The notes below the pieces were generated by a model, which was not told the DNA's origin, searched no databases, and worked only from the letters and a program-made list of their open reading frames with translations. Shown here piece after piece: positions 42,598 through 51,244 of a stretch of DNA of 64,000 nt. The DNA is taken from positions 186,001-250,000 of the forward strand of contig CBDANB010000004.1 in assembly GCA_965197395.1 (NCBI GenBank), in the 5' to 3' direction. Within the stretch, counting starts at the first letter, position 1, and each line of letters opens with the position of its first letter. The position numbers and the translations under genes are program-made. This stretch comes from CAZYFH01 sp965197395 (GTDB taxonomy: Bacteria; Acidobacteriota; Vicinamibacteria; Vicinamibacterales; UBA8438).

Positions 42598-43716
42598 ATG
42601 CGTTGGAGCACGAGACTGGTCGGAGCCGTCGTCGCGGGCCTGGCGGTGGCGGGCTGCGGCCCCGCGGACCTGAGCGAGTCGGTCACCCTCCTGCGTGTTC
42701 CCGATGGGGGACGCCTGCCGCAGGCGATCATCGACGACGCCGGCACGGTGCACCTTGTCTATTTTCAGGGCGAGCCGCGCGCGGGAGATCTCCTGTACGT
42801 CACGCGTGCGCCGGGCGCGCGCTCCTGGTCGGAGCCGCAGTTCGTGAACAGCCAGCCGGGCACGGTCGTCGGCATCGGGCCGATCGATGGGGGGCAGATC
42901 GCGCTCGGCAAGGACGGTCGTCTCCATGTCGTGTGGTTCAAGCTCGGCCGCACGGAGTTCCTGTACACCCGCACCAACGATGCCCGCACTGGATTCGAGC
43001 CGCAGTTCGCGCTCGCGGGCGGCGTCGGGGTGGAGGCGGGTCCGTCGGTCGCCGCCGACCAAGCCGGCAACGTCTATGTCTTCTGGCACACCGGCATGCC
43101 GCCCGACGCCGAGCGCTCCGTCTACATGGCCGTTTCGCACGACGACGGACGGATCTTCGAGACGGCGCGCCCGGTGAGCGCGGATGCGGCGGGTGTGTGT
43201 GACTGCTGCGGGCTGCACGCGTTAGCCGACAGCGCCGGCGCCGTGCGCGTGTCGTATCGCGGCGCCGGTGAGAACGTCAGGCGCGGCCAGCGGCTGCTGA
43301 CGTCCGTGGATGCCGGCCATTCCTTTACCGACGAGCTGATCGATCCATGGGAGATCAACGCCTGCCCGATCTCCACGACGAGCCTCACGGCTGGGCCGGA
43401 GGGGATGCTGGTGTCGTGGGAAACGGCGGGACAGGTATATGTCAGCGACGTCGACGCCCTGGCGCACCCGGTCTCACCCGCGGGCCGCGCGGCCGCGCGA
43501 CGCAAGAACCCGGCGGTCGCCGTCAACGACCGGGGGGAGAAGCTCCTCGTGTGGGGCGACGGCATCAGCTGGCAATCGGGCGGCGCGTTCCACTGGCAGC
43601 TCTTCGACGCCTCGGGTGCGGCGACCGCCGACCACGGCACAGGACCCGCCATCCCGGACGGCAGCGTCCCGGCGGTCGTCACAGAGCCCGACGGCACGTT
43701 CCTCGTCATCTTCTGA
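42598..43716 (+). CDS. Sialidase/BNR-like propeller lipoprotein
   Basis: A 372-aa lipoprotein (lipobox GLAVAGC near residue 19). Repeats such as AIIDDAGTVHLVYFQG, GKDGRLHVVWFKLG, ADQAGNVYVFWHTG and SHDDGRIFE resemble the six-bladed sialidase/BNR propeller, with Asp-box-like turns. A CDCC motif lies in the middle and may bind a metal or form disulfides. The catalytic Arg triad of true sialidases is not clear. It is probably co-transcribed with the MBL hydrolase upstream and CHEGNY copy H downstream (25 bp). Confidence 0.7.
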   Translation: MRWSTRLVGAVVAGLAVAGCGPADLSESVTLLRVPDGGRLPQAIIDDAGTVHLVYFQGEPRAGDLLYVTRAPGARSWSEPQFVNSQPGTVVGIGPIDGGQIALGKDGRLHVVWFKLGRTEFLYTRTNDARTGFEPQFALAGGVGVEAGPSVAADQAGNVYVFWHTGMPPDAERSVYMAVSHDDGRIFETARPVSADAAGVCDCCGLHALADSAGAVRVSYRGAGENVRRGQRLLTSVDAGHSFTDELIDPWEINACPISTTSLTAGPEGMLVSWETAGQVYVSDVDALAHPVSPAGRAAARRKNPAVAVNDRGEKLLVWGDGISWQSGGAFHWQLFDASGAATADHGTGPAIPDGSVPAVVTEPDGTFLVIF

Positions 43717-43741
43717 TCGCGTCCACATGGAAGGTCCGGAT

Positions 43742-44692
43742 ATGCGCACACGATGCTGGCTGACACTCCTGACTCTGGGCACGATGGCGCTGGTCGTGCC
43801 GCTCCCCAGCGCCGGCCAGACACGGACGGACGGTGACGCGCCGCGCACGGGTTGGGGCGACCCCGACCTGCAAGGTACGTGGTCGTACGCGTCACTCACG
43901 CCGCTTCAGCGACCCGCCGACCTGGCGGACCGCGAGTTCTACACGCCCGAGGAAGCCGCCGCCCGCGACGTGTCCGTGACGCGGGACGTCCCGCCGCGGC
44001 CGGGCGATGTCGGCGCCTACAATGCGCTGTGGTTCGACCGAGGGCGGGTGAGCCCGGACCGGCGCACGTCGTTGATCGTCAATCCCGCGGACGGCCGGCT
44101 CCCCGTGCGACCGGAGACCGAGCAACGCGCGGCGGCGCAGCGTGAGCATCGACGCAGGCACCCGGCCGATTCCTGGTTGGATCGCAGCAACTGGGACCGG
44201 TGCATCACGTACCATGGCGTGCCGCCGGTGTCCACCGGCTACAACAACACGTATCAGATCTTTCAGGCGCCCGGCTATGTCGCCATCCTGGTCGAGAACA
44301 TCCACGACGTGCGCATTATTCCGCTCGACGGGCGCCCGCAGCTCGACGACGGCATCCGCCAGTGGAACGGGAGCTCGCGTGGTCGCTGGGAGGACGACAC
44401 GCTGGTCGTCGAGACGGCCAACTTCAGCGACCAGACGCAGCATCGGTTTCCGTCATCGCCGAACACGCGCGCGGTCGAGCGGTTCACACGCGTCGGCGCG
44501 AACGCGATCGAGCATCAGTTCACGATCGAAGACCTGACGGTCTACACGCAGCCCTGGACCGCCGTGCGGACGATGCCCCGGCTCGACGACTACATCGTCT
44601 ACGAGTACGCCTGCCATGAGGGGAACTACGCGATGACCAACATCCTCAACGGCGAGCGTTCGGGAGAACGCGCCGCCGCCGGGTCTCGCTAG
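43742..44692 (+). CDS. Secreted CHEGNY-family protein (copy H)
   Basis: A 316-aa member with signal peptide (MALVVPLPSAGQ), GDPDLQGTW, TPLQRPADLADREFYTPEEAA, RTSLIVNPADGRLP, STGYNNTYQIFQAPGY, IIPLDGRPQ, TLVVETANF, VYTQPWT and YEYACHEGNYAM. GGAAGG precedes the ATG at 43742; an in-frame ATG five codons earlier is possible. It is the last gene of the MBL/sialidase-like/CHEGNY set on the plus strand. Confidence 0.88.
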   Translation: MRTRCWLTLLTLGTMALVVPLPSAGQTRTDGDAPRTGWGDPDLQGTWSYASLTPLQRPADLADREFYTPEEAAARDVSVTRDVPPRPGDVGAYNALWFDRGRVSPDRRTSLIVNPADGRLPVRPETEQRAAAQREHRRRHPADSWLDRSNWDRCITYHGVPPVSTGYNNTYQIFQAPGYVAILVENIHDVRIIPLDGRPQLDDGIRQWNGSSRGRWEDDTLVVETANFSDQTQHRFPSSPNTRAVERFTRVGANAIEHQFTIEDLTVYTQPWTAVRTMPRLDDYIVYEYACHEGNYAMTNILNGERSGERAAAGSR

Positions 44693-44747
44693 ATGTGTTT
44701 GACTGTCCGGAACCTGTGCGAGTGAGCGAGGCTCTGCTGAAGACGAC

Positions 44748-44839
44748 AGGCGCGCACAGCGCGCCTCGCGGCCGCAGAGCGGGGCACTCGGGGTCCCCGC
44801 GCAGCGGTCGCGGGGGCTTGGGGCGGAGCCCCATCCAAG
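44748..44839 (+). repeat. GC-rich intergenic repeat, copy R7
   Basis: A full copy between two convergent CHEGNY genes: GGCGCGCACAGCGCGCC hairpin, GGGGTCCCCGCG core and GGGGCGGAGCCCC end hairpin. Just upstream (44710-44723) CGGAACCTGTGCGAG recalls the end of the nested inverted-repeat element. Confidence 0.85.
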
Positions 44840-44844
44840 AAAAG

Positions 44845-45729
44845 CTACTTCGGGTCCTCGTGCGTGTGCATGCGCTGTTCGCCGGCGGCGACCGCGAGCC
44901 GGCCCGCCGCCAGCCGATGAATGTTGGTGACGCCTTCCCAGCATGCTTCCTCGAAAAACTCGTAGTCGCCGTCCCTGCCCTTCCGCCCCATCGTGAAGGC
45001 CAGCGTCCACGGTCTGGTGAACACGCTGGGATCCTCGATCGTGGCCTCGTAGCTGATCGTGTCGGCGTCCACGAGCCGCCACCGCTCGACGACATGGAGC
45101 GCGTCGCTATAGAAGCTCCCGTGGGAGTCGAGCCAGATCTGATCGTTGAAGTTCGTGACGTCGACGACTAGCGTGTCGCCTTCCCAGCGCCCGCGTGAGT
45201 CGCCGTTGAACATGCCGATGTCCTCACCGACGTGCGCGCGGCCGTCGGTGGGGATGACGCGATACGCGTGGGCCCATTCGTAGAGAACCACCACGTAGCC
45301 GGGTGTCTGGCGTATCTCGAGGTCGCCGCGGTAGTTGCTGCGCGGCGCTCCGAGCAGCAGGCACCGGTCCTCGGGGTCGATGTGCTCCAGCTCGGTCGGC
45401 GTCTCCATGTCGATCAGATACTGGTTCCGTTTCGCTGCCGCCCACGGCTGGTACGGAATCCGTCCGTCCGGCGGGTCGACGATCAGTGGGTCGGCCAGTC
45501 CCAGCCGGTCGGGTCCGCGGCTCTGCATCCGGGCATGAATCGCGTCGCAGCATCCCTCTTCGATGCTGTGTGACGCGTTGACGGGGCCTCCGTCCCAGTA
45601 GCCCTGGAGATCCGGCTGGCCGTCGGGGGTGCGAGGCGGCGTCCACGATTGCGCGGCGATTGGCATCGCCGCCAGCAGAAGGATCGCGGCGGCGACCGCC
45701 GCCAAACGCCAGGTCGTTCGCTTGCTCAT
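44845..45729 (-). CDS. Divergent CHEGNY-like secreted protein (copy I)
   Basis: A 294-aa exported relative. Signal peptide (LLLAAMPIAAQ), DGQPDLQGYW, VDPPDGRIPYQPWAA, IRQTPGYVVVLYEW, IPTDGRAH, GDSRGRWEGDTLVVDVTNF and FTRPWT match the family. The terminal motif has changed from ACHEGNY to EACWEGV, losing the His. It forms a subfamily with copy J, sharing PYQPWAA and NDQ(I/T)W. GGAGG precedes the ATG. It is the last gene of the operon DUF6152, copy J, copy I. Confidence 0.85.
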   Translation of the reverse strand: MSKRTTWRLAAVAAAILLLAAMPIAAQSWTPPRTPDGQPDLQGYWDGGPVNASHSIEEGCCDAIHARMQSRGPDRLGLADPLIVDPPDGRIPYQPWAAAKRNQYLIDMETPTELEHIDPEDRCLLLGAPRSNYRGDLEIRQTPGYVVVLYEWAHAYRVIPTDGRAHVGEDIGMFNGDSRGRWEGDTLVVDVTNFNDQIWLDSHGSFYSDALHVVERWRLVDADTISYEATIEDPSVFTRPWTLAFTMGRKGRDGDYEFFEEACWEGVTNIHRLAAGRLAVAAGEQRMHTHEDPK

Positions 45730-45754
45730 CGGGTCCTCCGGAAGAGGTGCGCCG

Positions 45755-46531
45755 TCATTTCTCGGCTGCCAGCTCCCGCTCGGCGTAGGCATAGCACTCG
45801 TATTCGAGCAACTGCACGTCGGCCTCTTGTCGGCGATACAGCGGCATCCGCATCTTCCAGGGTCGCGTGAACACCTTGGGGTCGTCGAGGGTGACCTCGT
45901 AGGTCAGGTGGTCGGGACCCGCGGGCGTGTAGCGCTCGACGACGTGCAGTGCCTCGCTGTGGAAGTTGCCAGCGCGGTCGAACCAAGTCTGATCGTTGAA
46001 GTGAATCACATCGACGACCAGGGTGTCGCCCTCCCACCGGCCGCGCGAGTCGCCCATCCAGAAATCGATATGGCCGTCGGGGTGCGGGCTGCCGTCCGTG
46101 TAGATCGTGCGCGTGACGTGGATGTACTCGTAGAGGATCAGCACACGGTCGGGGAACTGGAGGATCTGGAACGGGTAGGGCATGTACGTGATGCGCGGAA
46201 CGCCCGGCATGTGGCATCGGGTTTCGGGGTCCGCGGTCAGGCGGTTCTCGAAGTTGTCGCGCTTCTGAGCCGCCGCCCACGGCTGATAGGGGATCTCGTT
46301 CCCCTCGACCACACCTTGCCCGGCAGGGATGTCCCGCGCAGCCGGATGGTCCTGGATGTTCCACGCGGCGGTGTTCATCGCCTGCCAGATGCCCTGGAGG
46401 TCGGGCTGGCCGTCGGGTGTGCGCGGCGCGACATAGGCCGGCGATGTTGTGGCTTGGGTCTGCCCGGTCGCAGTGACCGCGACGATGAGGCATGCGCCGG
46501 CAACGGCTGCCGCCATCGACCACCGAGACAT
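45755..46531 (-). CDS. Divergent CHEGNY-like secreted protein (copy J)
   Basis: A 258-aa exported relative with signal peptide (ACLIVAVTATGQ), DGQPDLQGIW, EIPYQPWAA, FQILQFPDRVLILYEY, GDSRGRWEGDTLVVDVIHF, HVVERYTP and FTRPWKM. The end reads LEYECYAYAERELA, keeping the Cys but not HEGNY. It follows the DUF6152 gene by five bases and precedes copy I by 25, so the three are co-transcribed. It is the shortest intact member of the family in this window. Confidence 0.85.
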   Translation of the reverse strand: MSRWSMAAAVAGACLIVAVTATGQTQATTSPAYVAPRTPDGQPDLQGIWQAMNTAAWNIQDHPAARDIPAGQGVVEGNEIPYQPWAAAQKRDNFENRLTADPETRCHMPGVPRITYMPYPFQILQFPDRVLILYEYIHVTRTIYTDGSPHPDGHIDFWMGDSRGRWEGDTLVVDVIHFNDQTWFDRAGNFHSEALHVVERYTPAGPDHLTYEVTLDDPKVFTRPWKMRMPLYRRQEADVQLLEYECYAYAERELAAEK

Positions 46532-46536
46532 CGTGG

Positions 46537-46950
46537 TTATCGCTGTGGGGTCGGTTCCGGACCCCCGGTGCCGGACGACCCGGCGAAGAAGTTGCGGCCG
46601 TCGAGAAAGGTGACGCTGATCCCGTTGGCCGTGGTCGACCCGTCCTTGGCCCGATACCCTTCGACGACGAACTCGATCCCCGGCGGGAAGTCGCTTTTTC
46701 TGAGACCCCGTCTCAGCAGCGCGGTGGGGTTGCCCATCTCGACTGCCCAGTTGACCAGCGCGCCGTCCGCGCCTTCCACCTCCATGTGAATCCACCCATG
46801 CGGATTCACCCACTCCAGCTCCGTGAGCGTGCCCTTCAGCGTGATGGGTTGCTCGATGTCGAATTCCGCAGAGAAGGAGTGGTGCGCCGCGAGCGGCGCT
46901 GCCAGCGCGATCAGACCGATCCCGATGACTCCGACGGCTCGGTGTTTCAT
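46537..46950 (-). CDS. Secreted DUF6152 protein
   Basis: A 137-aa exported protein with a signal peptide (1-21) ending just before HHSFSAEFD. This HHSF start, followed by LKGTLTELEWVNPHGWIHMEVE and WAVEMGNPTALLRRG, is the pattern of DUF6152 proteins. The two exposed N-terminal histidines could bind copper (an amino-terminal His brace-like site), but this is inference. GGGAGG precedes the ATG. It leads the operon with the two divergent CHEGNY-like genes. Confidence 0.82.
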   Translation of the reverse strand: MKHRAVGVIGIGLIALAAPLAAHHSFSAEFDIEQPITLKGTLTELEWVNPHGWIHMEVEGADGALVNWAVEMGNPTALLRRGLRKSDFPPGIEFVVEGYRAKDGSTTANGISVTFLDGRNFFAGSSGTGGPEPTPQR

Positions 46951-47046
46951 TGGCGTGACCTCCCGGTTCCGAGACGACCGCCTACGAATTCGGAGGTTAC
47001 ACCCGGGACTCGCCCGGCGCAATAATGGAAGGAGGAGGAAGAGCGC

Positions 47047-47367
47047 ATGATTCTCACGACCACACCGAGCATTGATGGGAAGACCATTCGAGAGTACCTC
47101 GGCATCGTGACCGGGGAGGCCATCGTCGGCGCCAACATCTTCAAGGATTTCTTTGCCGGCATCCGCGACATCGTCGGCGGTCGTTCGGGCGCCTACGAGC
47201 AGGAGCTGCAGAAGGCGCGGGAGATCGCTCTGGCGGAGATGGAGGAGGTGGCCCTCCAGAAGGGTGGAACCGCCGTCGTGGGTATCGACCTCGACTACGA
47301 GGTCGTGGGGCAAGGTGGGAGCATGCTCATGGTCACGGCCAGCGGCACCGCGGTGAAGACGGACTGA
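47047..47367 (+). CDS. ybjQ: YbjQ / UPF0145 family protein
   Basis: A 106-aa cytoplasmic protein of the YbjQ family, small pentameric proteins with a suggested heavy-metal-binding fold. The typical order is YLGIVTGEAIVGANIFKDFFA, the RSGAYEQELQKARE helix, and AVVGIDLDYEV. The full usual length (about 105 aa) is kept. GGAAGGAGGAGG lies before the ATG. It is divergent from the DUF6152 operon and convergent with an epoxide hydrolase. Its role is unknown. Confidence 0.9.
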   Translation: MILTTTPSIDGKTIREYLGIVTGEAIVGANIFKDFFAGIRDIVGGRSGAYEQELQKAREIALAEMEEVALQKGGTAVVGIDLDYEVVGQGGSMLMVTASGTAVKTD

Positions 47368-47381
47368 AGGCGTGTTATCGT

Positions 47382-48377
47382 TCAGCGTTCAGCGTGTTCG
47401 GTCACGTGCTCGACCAGCAGCGAAGTCATAGCCTCGGCTGCCAGATCCGGAATCCAGTGGTTCACCCCCTCCAGGACCTCGAAGCGATAGGGTGCGTCGA
47501 CGAACTGCTCGGTGAGGAGGGCGCCGTCGACACACAGTGCGGTATCCCCGTCACTCCAGGTGAACATCGTCGGCACGGTGACGGCGCCGACCGGGGCCAC
47601 CTCGAGCGAGCGGTTGGCGATGTTCGCGCGATACCAGTTCAGGGCGGCGCCGAGTGCCGCCTTCGAGCCGAGCACGCGAACATAGTCGTCGATGGCCTCG
47701 CGCTCCATTCCCGCGTACATCGCGCGGAGTTGCGCGTGGTCGTCGGCCAGAAAGCCGTCCTCCGAGTCCGGCTGCACGAACACGTCGAAGTAGGCGGACG
47801 CCTCGACCTGACACGACATCGGGTTGTTCAGGACCTGCGCGAACGCGTCCGGGTGTGGGACGGACACCGGGTTCACCGTGATGACGCGGTCCGGTGCAGC
47901 CACCGCGACCGCCCACGCGACCGCCGCACCCCAGTCGTGCCCGGCGACGTGAAACCGGTCGGCCCCGATGGCATCCGCCAACCCAATCACATCCTGCACG
48001 AGGAGGGGCACCGCGTAGTCCTCGATGTTCTCGGGGCGCGCGCCGGGCGAGTAGCCGCGTTGGTTCGGCGCCACCGCGCGAAAACCCGCTTCGGCAAGTC
48101 CGCTGAGCTGGTGGCGCCATTCGTAGGACGTCTGGGGAAACCCGTGCAGCAGGATCACCACCTCGCCGTCGCCGGGGCCGGCGGTTCGCACGTCGAACGT
48201 GAAGTCACCAACGTCGACCTGCGTCATCGTGATCTCGCCGCTGTAGACCTCCGCATGAGCCGTCGCATCCATCGCCGGGTCGTCGGTTGTTTCCGCCATT
48301 GACGCCACGTCGTCCGAGGGTGCGCACCCGGACACAAGGATCGCGACGAACAGCCCGACCGGAAGACGTCTGGTCAT
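47382..48377 (-). CDS. Epoxide hydrolase-like lipoprotein
   Basis: A 331-aa alpha/beta hydrolase. Lipobox ILVSGC (Cys18) suggests anchoring to a membrane. HGFPQ is at 78-82, nucleophile Asp148 in GHDWGA, and the catalytic His in GVNHWIPD. The GHDWG elbow with HGFPxxxxxWRHQ is typical of soluble epoxide hydrolases. AAAGGG precedes the ATG at 48377. A PqiA-like gene ends 20 bp upstream on the same strand. Confidence 0.86.
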   Translation of the reverse strand: MTRRLPVGLFVAILVSGCAPSDDVASMAETTDDPAMDATAHAEVYSGEITMTQVDVGDFTFDVRTAGPGDGEVVILLHGFPQTSYEWRHQLSGLAEAGFRAVAPNQRGYSPGARPENIEDYAVPLLVQDVIGLADAIGADRFHVAGHDWGAAVAWAVAVAAPDRVITVNPVSVPHPDAFAQVLNNPMSCQVEASAYFDVFVQPDSEDGFLADDHAQLRAMYAGMEREAIDDYVRVLGSKAALGAALNWYRANIANRSLEVAPVGAVTVPTMFTWSDGDTALCVDGALLTEQFVDAPYRFEVLEGVNHWIPDLAAEAMTSLLVEHVTEHAER

Positions 48378-48397
48378 ATCGGCACCCTTTGATTCGC

Positions 48398-48967
48398 TCA
48401 CGCTCGCTGGAGCGCGGCCCCTCGGTGCTTTAGCACCTGCGTCCAGAAGATCGAAAAGAGGCAGTAGCCGAGAAAGAAGTAGAACCCGGTCCCCAGTGTG
48501 GAGGTCAGGTTCGTCATCATGTTGATCTCTAGCTGCTGACCGAGGAACGCCACCTCGAACACATTGGCCTGTGACTGGTCCTGTGTCGCCAGATAGGCCA
48601 GAAACACGCCGACGACAAACACGTCGGCCATCGACCACTTCCCGATCAGGTCGACGAGGTAGACGAGCCACTCCCGGACTCGCCTGCTGGCCGCGAAGAT
48701 GGAGCCGAGGAGCATCGTGGCCTTGGTCAGGGGCACGATGACGCTGAAGAACAGGATGAGAAACGACACGAGATAGTTGCCGGTCTCGGCGAGCTCACGG
48801 ACGGCTCCGAGAATCGACCGGGTCCGCTCGTACACGGTGCCCTCGAAGCTCACCAACCCGCCCGCGTCCACCCCGGACGTGATTGCGATGCTGTAGATCG
48901 GCTGCGTAACACCTGGCACGAGCAAGCCGATGTTGACGAGCGTCAGAAGCACGATCACTAGCTTCAT
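48398..48967 (-). CDS. PqiA-like inner-membrane protein
   Basis: A 189-aa protein with about four membrane helices. The block LIGKWSMADVFVVGVFLAYLA matches the conserved core of paraquat-inducible protein A domains, which in PqiA/YebS work with MCE proteins in lipid transport. Only one PqiA-like domain is present, and no MCE gene is nearby. I chose the ATG at 48967 (GGGAG upstream) at the start of the first helix (LVIVLLTLVNIGLLVPG). Confidence 0.76.
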   Translation of the reverse strand: MKLVIVLLTLVNIGLLVPGVTQPIYSIAITSGVDAGGLVSFEGTVYERTRSILGAVRELAETGNYLVSFLILFFSVIVPLTKATMLLGSIFAASRRVREWLVYLVDLIGKWSMADVFVVGVFLAYLATQDQSQANVFEVAFLGQQLEINMMTNLTSTLGTGFYFFLGYCLFSIFWTQVLKHRGAALQRA

Positions 48968-49105
48968 CGAGAGCTCCCGCCAGAACCGAGTCCCGTTGCG
49001 CGCGTCAGGTGCGCCTGTCGCGGCGGCGAAACCCGTCGGCAACGGATCATACTGCGGCGGTCGAAATCCAGGCTCCGCGAATCGGTAGAATGCGAACGTA
49101 GAGGC

Positions 49106-49672
49106 ATGGGCGAGGTTCTCGTGGTCATCGTCATCGCCGCCATCGTGTTCGGCCCGATGCTCCTCGCGGCGCGGAAGGGCGGGGACCCGACCGGCATGTC
49201 AGCGCGAGCGACGGGCTCGGCCGCCGGTGGGGGAGAGCCGATACGCCCGATGCAGCTCGCCAAGACCGTCGTCGTGGGCGGTCTCATCGCCAACGCGCTG
49301 GATACCGCCGTGCACGGCTTTCTCCTGGGGTCGTCCTACTACGCCCAGCAAACCGGCCTCTTCGCAAGCGGTTCCGTCGCCTGGCTCGTCCTCGGGAACT
49401 TTGTGGCCGTCGCGGTGTTCGTCGGGGTCTACTTGCGAGTGCGGCAGAGCTTCAAAGGCGGCGCGCTCGGCGGCGCGACGTTCGGCCTCTACGCCGGCGT
49501 GCTCATCGGCTTCCCGACGCACATTTTTCTCAGCCTGGTCATCGCGGACTTCCCGTACAGCCTCGCGTGGGCCTGGACCTTGCACGAGGTCGTGTGGACG
49601 GTGACTGTGGGAGCGGTCATCGGTCCCCTGGTCGATAAGGCAGGCGAGCGGTCGGTTGCCGCGGTTCGGTGA
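49106..49672 (+). CDS. Hypothetical membrane protein
   Basis: A 188-aa protein with an N-terminal hydrophobic segment (VLVVIVIAAIVFGPMLLA), a Gly/Ala-rich loop, and about four further membrane helices in the second half. It has GGLIANALDTAVHGFLLG and FGLYAGVLIGFPTHIFLS. I recognise no named family. It is transcribed divergently from the PqiA-like gene, 138 bp away. Confidence 0.65.
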   Translation: MGEVLVVIVIAAIVFGPMLLAARKGGDPTGMSARATGSAAGGGEPIRPMQLAKTVVVGGLIANALDTAVHGFLLGSSYYAQQTGLFASGSVAWLVLGNFVAVAVFVGVYLRVRQSFKGGALGGATFGLYAGVLIGFPTHIFLSLVIADFPYSLAWAWTLHEVVWTVTVGAVIGPLVDKAGERSVAAVR

Positions 49673-49768
49673 GCCGTCGGACCGCGACGGCGGCGCGAGA
49701 CGTAGGACTGCTGGTGAAGGTGAAACGCATCGCGCAGCGATGCCGACTCCCAGATCCAGTTCGTCGAG

Positions 49769-50524
49769 ATGCGGATGCTGGCGTCCATCCAGAACTGCTG
49801 GGGACCGCAGGTCGATGACGCAATTACTCACTATCCGGCCTGGTCGCCGGATGGCGCTCGCGTCTCCTTCGGCACCGACACACCACCGTTCGGTGTGTAC
49901 AGTCGAGCGGCCGACGGGAGCGGCGAGCGTGACACCGTGGTGACGGGAGAGCCGGTGATGGCTCCGCACGGGTGGACGCCGGACGGCGGGGCCATGCTCT
50001 TCGTTGAGGGTCAGCCTGGCGACAGTGAGCTCTGGACGGTGTCGCGGGAGGGTGATCGGTCGCCGTACGTCGTCGGTCCAGGGGAGATCCCCGACGCTGA
50101 CCTGTCGCCGGACGAGCGCTGGATGGCGTATAGCTCGGATGAATCGGGCCAGCTCGAGGTCTACCTCCAGCGCTATCCCGACCTCGGCGACAAGGTGACG
50201 GTGTCAAGCGGTGGCGGACGGGACGCGCGCTGGTCTCCTGACGGGAGCGAGCTCTTCTACCGCAACCTCGCAGGTGACCGCATGATGGTGGTAGAGGTGG
50301 AGACCGAGCCCACCCTCGGCGTCTCGCGGCCAGAGGTGCTCTTCGAGGGGCGCTATGCGGTCGCTTTCAGTGGTCGCAACTATGACGTGTCAGCCGATGG
50401 CCAGCGCTTCGTGATGATCGCCGACGAGGAGGCCGGCAACCCTGACGCGGCATCCCCGAACACCACGCTGGTCCTGGTCCAAAATTGGTTCGAGGAAGTG
50501 AAGCGCCTCGTCCCGGTGCCCTGA
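49769..50524 (+). pseudogene. 5'-truncated copy of the kinase's TolB-like propeller
   Basis: The 251-aa frame matches the last 230 residues of the Ser/Thr kinase at 51.8-54.5 kb: YPAWSPDG, YSRAADGS, LWTVSREGDRSPY, YLQRYPDLGDKVTVSSGGG and the end NTTLVLVQNWFEEVKRLVPVP. The kinase domain is absent, and upstream in the same frame there are stops at 49703 and 49712. So it is a truncated duplicate. The DNA that follows is also shared with the DNA after the kinase gene, up to a tRNA-Leu fragment. Confidence 0.8.
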
Positions 50525-50678
50525 CTCGATCGGTTCGATGAGCCGACCACGCTCGATGCGGCGTGGTCGATTAGGCCCATCAGGCGGCCGCCGCACGGAC
50601 GTTCCGCACGGACTCACTCAGCAGCCCGAGACTTCGTTAGCTAACCGTTAGCTATTTCGCCGTTCGAAGCTAAGACAA

Positions 50679-50694
50679 CCCCATGAACATGGGG
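50679..50694. terminator. Hairpin CCCCATG-AA-CATGGGG
   Basis: A perfect 7-bp stem after the truncated propeller, next to the tRNA-Leu fragment. A slightly changed copy lies at 54695-54711 downstream of the intact tRNA-Leu. Confidence 0.4.
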
Positions 50695-50707
50695 TCATCG
50701 AAGAATT

Positions 50708-50767
50708 GGTGCGGAAGGGGGGATTTGAACCCCCACGCCCCGAAGGGCACAAGCTCCTGAGGCTTGA
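50708..50767 (-). repeat. tRNA-Leu 3' fragment (60 nt), direct repeat with 54723-54782
   Basis: Identical to the tRNA-Leu from the anticodon arm to the CCA end, with no 5' half. A partial tRNA of this sort is what integrase-type recombination leaves at an attachment site. No integrase gene is visible between the two copies, and the similarity continues outward in weaker form, so duplication is an alternative. Confidence 0.85.
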
Positions 50768-50908
50768 CGATGTTGTTCCCGTTCGTGCCTGACCGTTGTT
50801 TTCTGCGCCAGTCTGTCTCGATTGTGCCCGTTCGTGCCTGTTGATTCCAGACTCTCCCGGTTCAGATTGTAAGAAATTGTAAGGCCGGATCGCTGGCCAA
50901 CCCCGTTC
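50768..50908. repeat. Short direct repeats beside the tRNA fragment
   Basis: CCCGTTCGTGCCTG occurs twice (about 50776-50789 and 50827-50840). ATTGTAAGAAATTGTAAGG is itself a doubled ATTGTAAG. Such repeats flank attachment sites of integrated elements, but here this is only suggestive. Confidence 0.4.
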
Positions 50909-51244
50909 TCAAGGATGCGAGTGAGCGTCGTGTGCGATCGCCGCACGCGCCTGCACGCGGATCTGCAATTCAAGTGTGCGACCGAGTCGGTCGACGATGG
51001 TCATGAGGCGATCGATCGTAAAGCGGTCCAGTTTCGCATTGCGGATGCGGGTGAAGTCGGCATGGTCGATGCCCGTGCTCTCCTGCGCCTTACGGGTCGA
51101 GAGATCTTCATCATCCAGAATGCCGATGATCGTGGCGGCCAAGATCGCCTTGGTTTGCTCGACGTCTGCCGCCCGATGGCCGAGGTCGCGGAACACGTTG
51201 CCGCTGCCGCGCACGAGTGCGAAATCGTCTTTGCTCGCAGTCAC
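50909..51244 (-). CDS. HigA-type antitoxin (XRE helix-turn-helix)
   Basis: A 111-aa DNA-binding protein with an XRE-like helix-turn-helix (LSTRKAQESTGIDHADFTRIRNA) followed by FTIDRLMTIVDRLGRTLELQ. This is the form of short HigA2-type antitoxins encoded after their toxin. Its start overlaps the toxin stop by four bases, so the pair is translationally coupled. It would neutralise the RelE/HigB-like toxin and repress the operon. Confidence 0.83.
   Translation of the reverse strand: MTASKDDFALVRGSGNVFRDLGHRAADVEQTKAILAATIIGILDDEDLSTRKAQESTGIDHADFTRIRNAKLDRFTIDRLMTIVDRLGRTLELQIRVQARAAIAHDAHSHP

Noticed and set aside
42598..43716. True sialidase
   Set aside because: Propeller repeats are present, but the Arg triad and Asp-box pattern are not clear, so only a fold-level call is made.
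50695..50973. Small frame ending in GVGVQIPPSAP
   Set aside because: That peptide is a translation of tRNA-Leu sequence; the frame is not a gene. The same applies to the long minus-strand frame starting at 54630.
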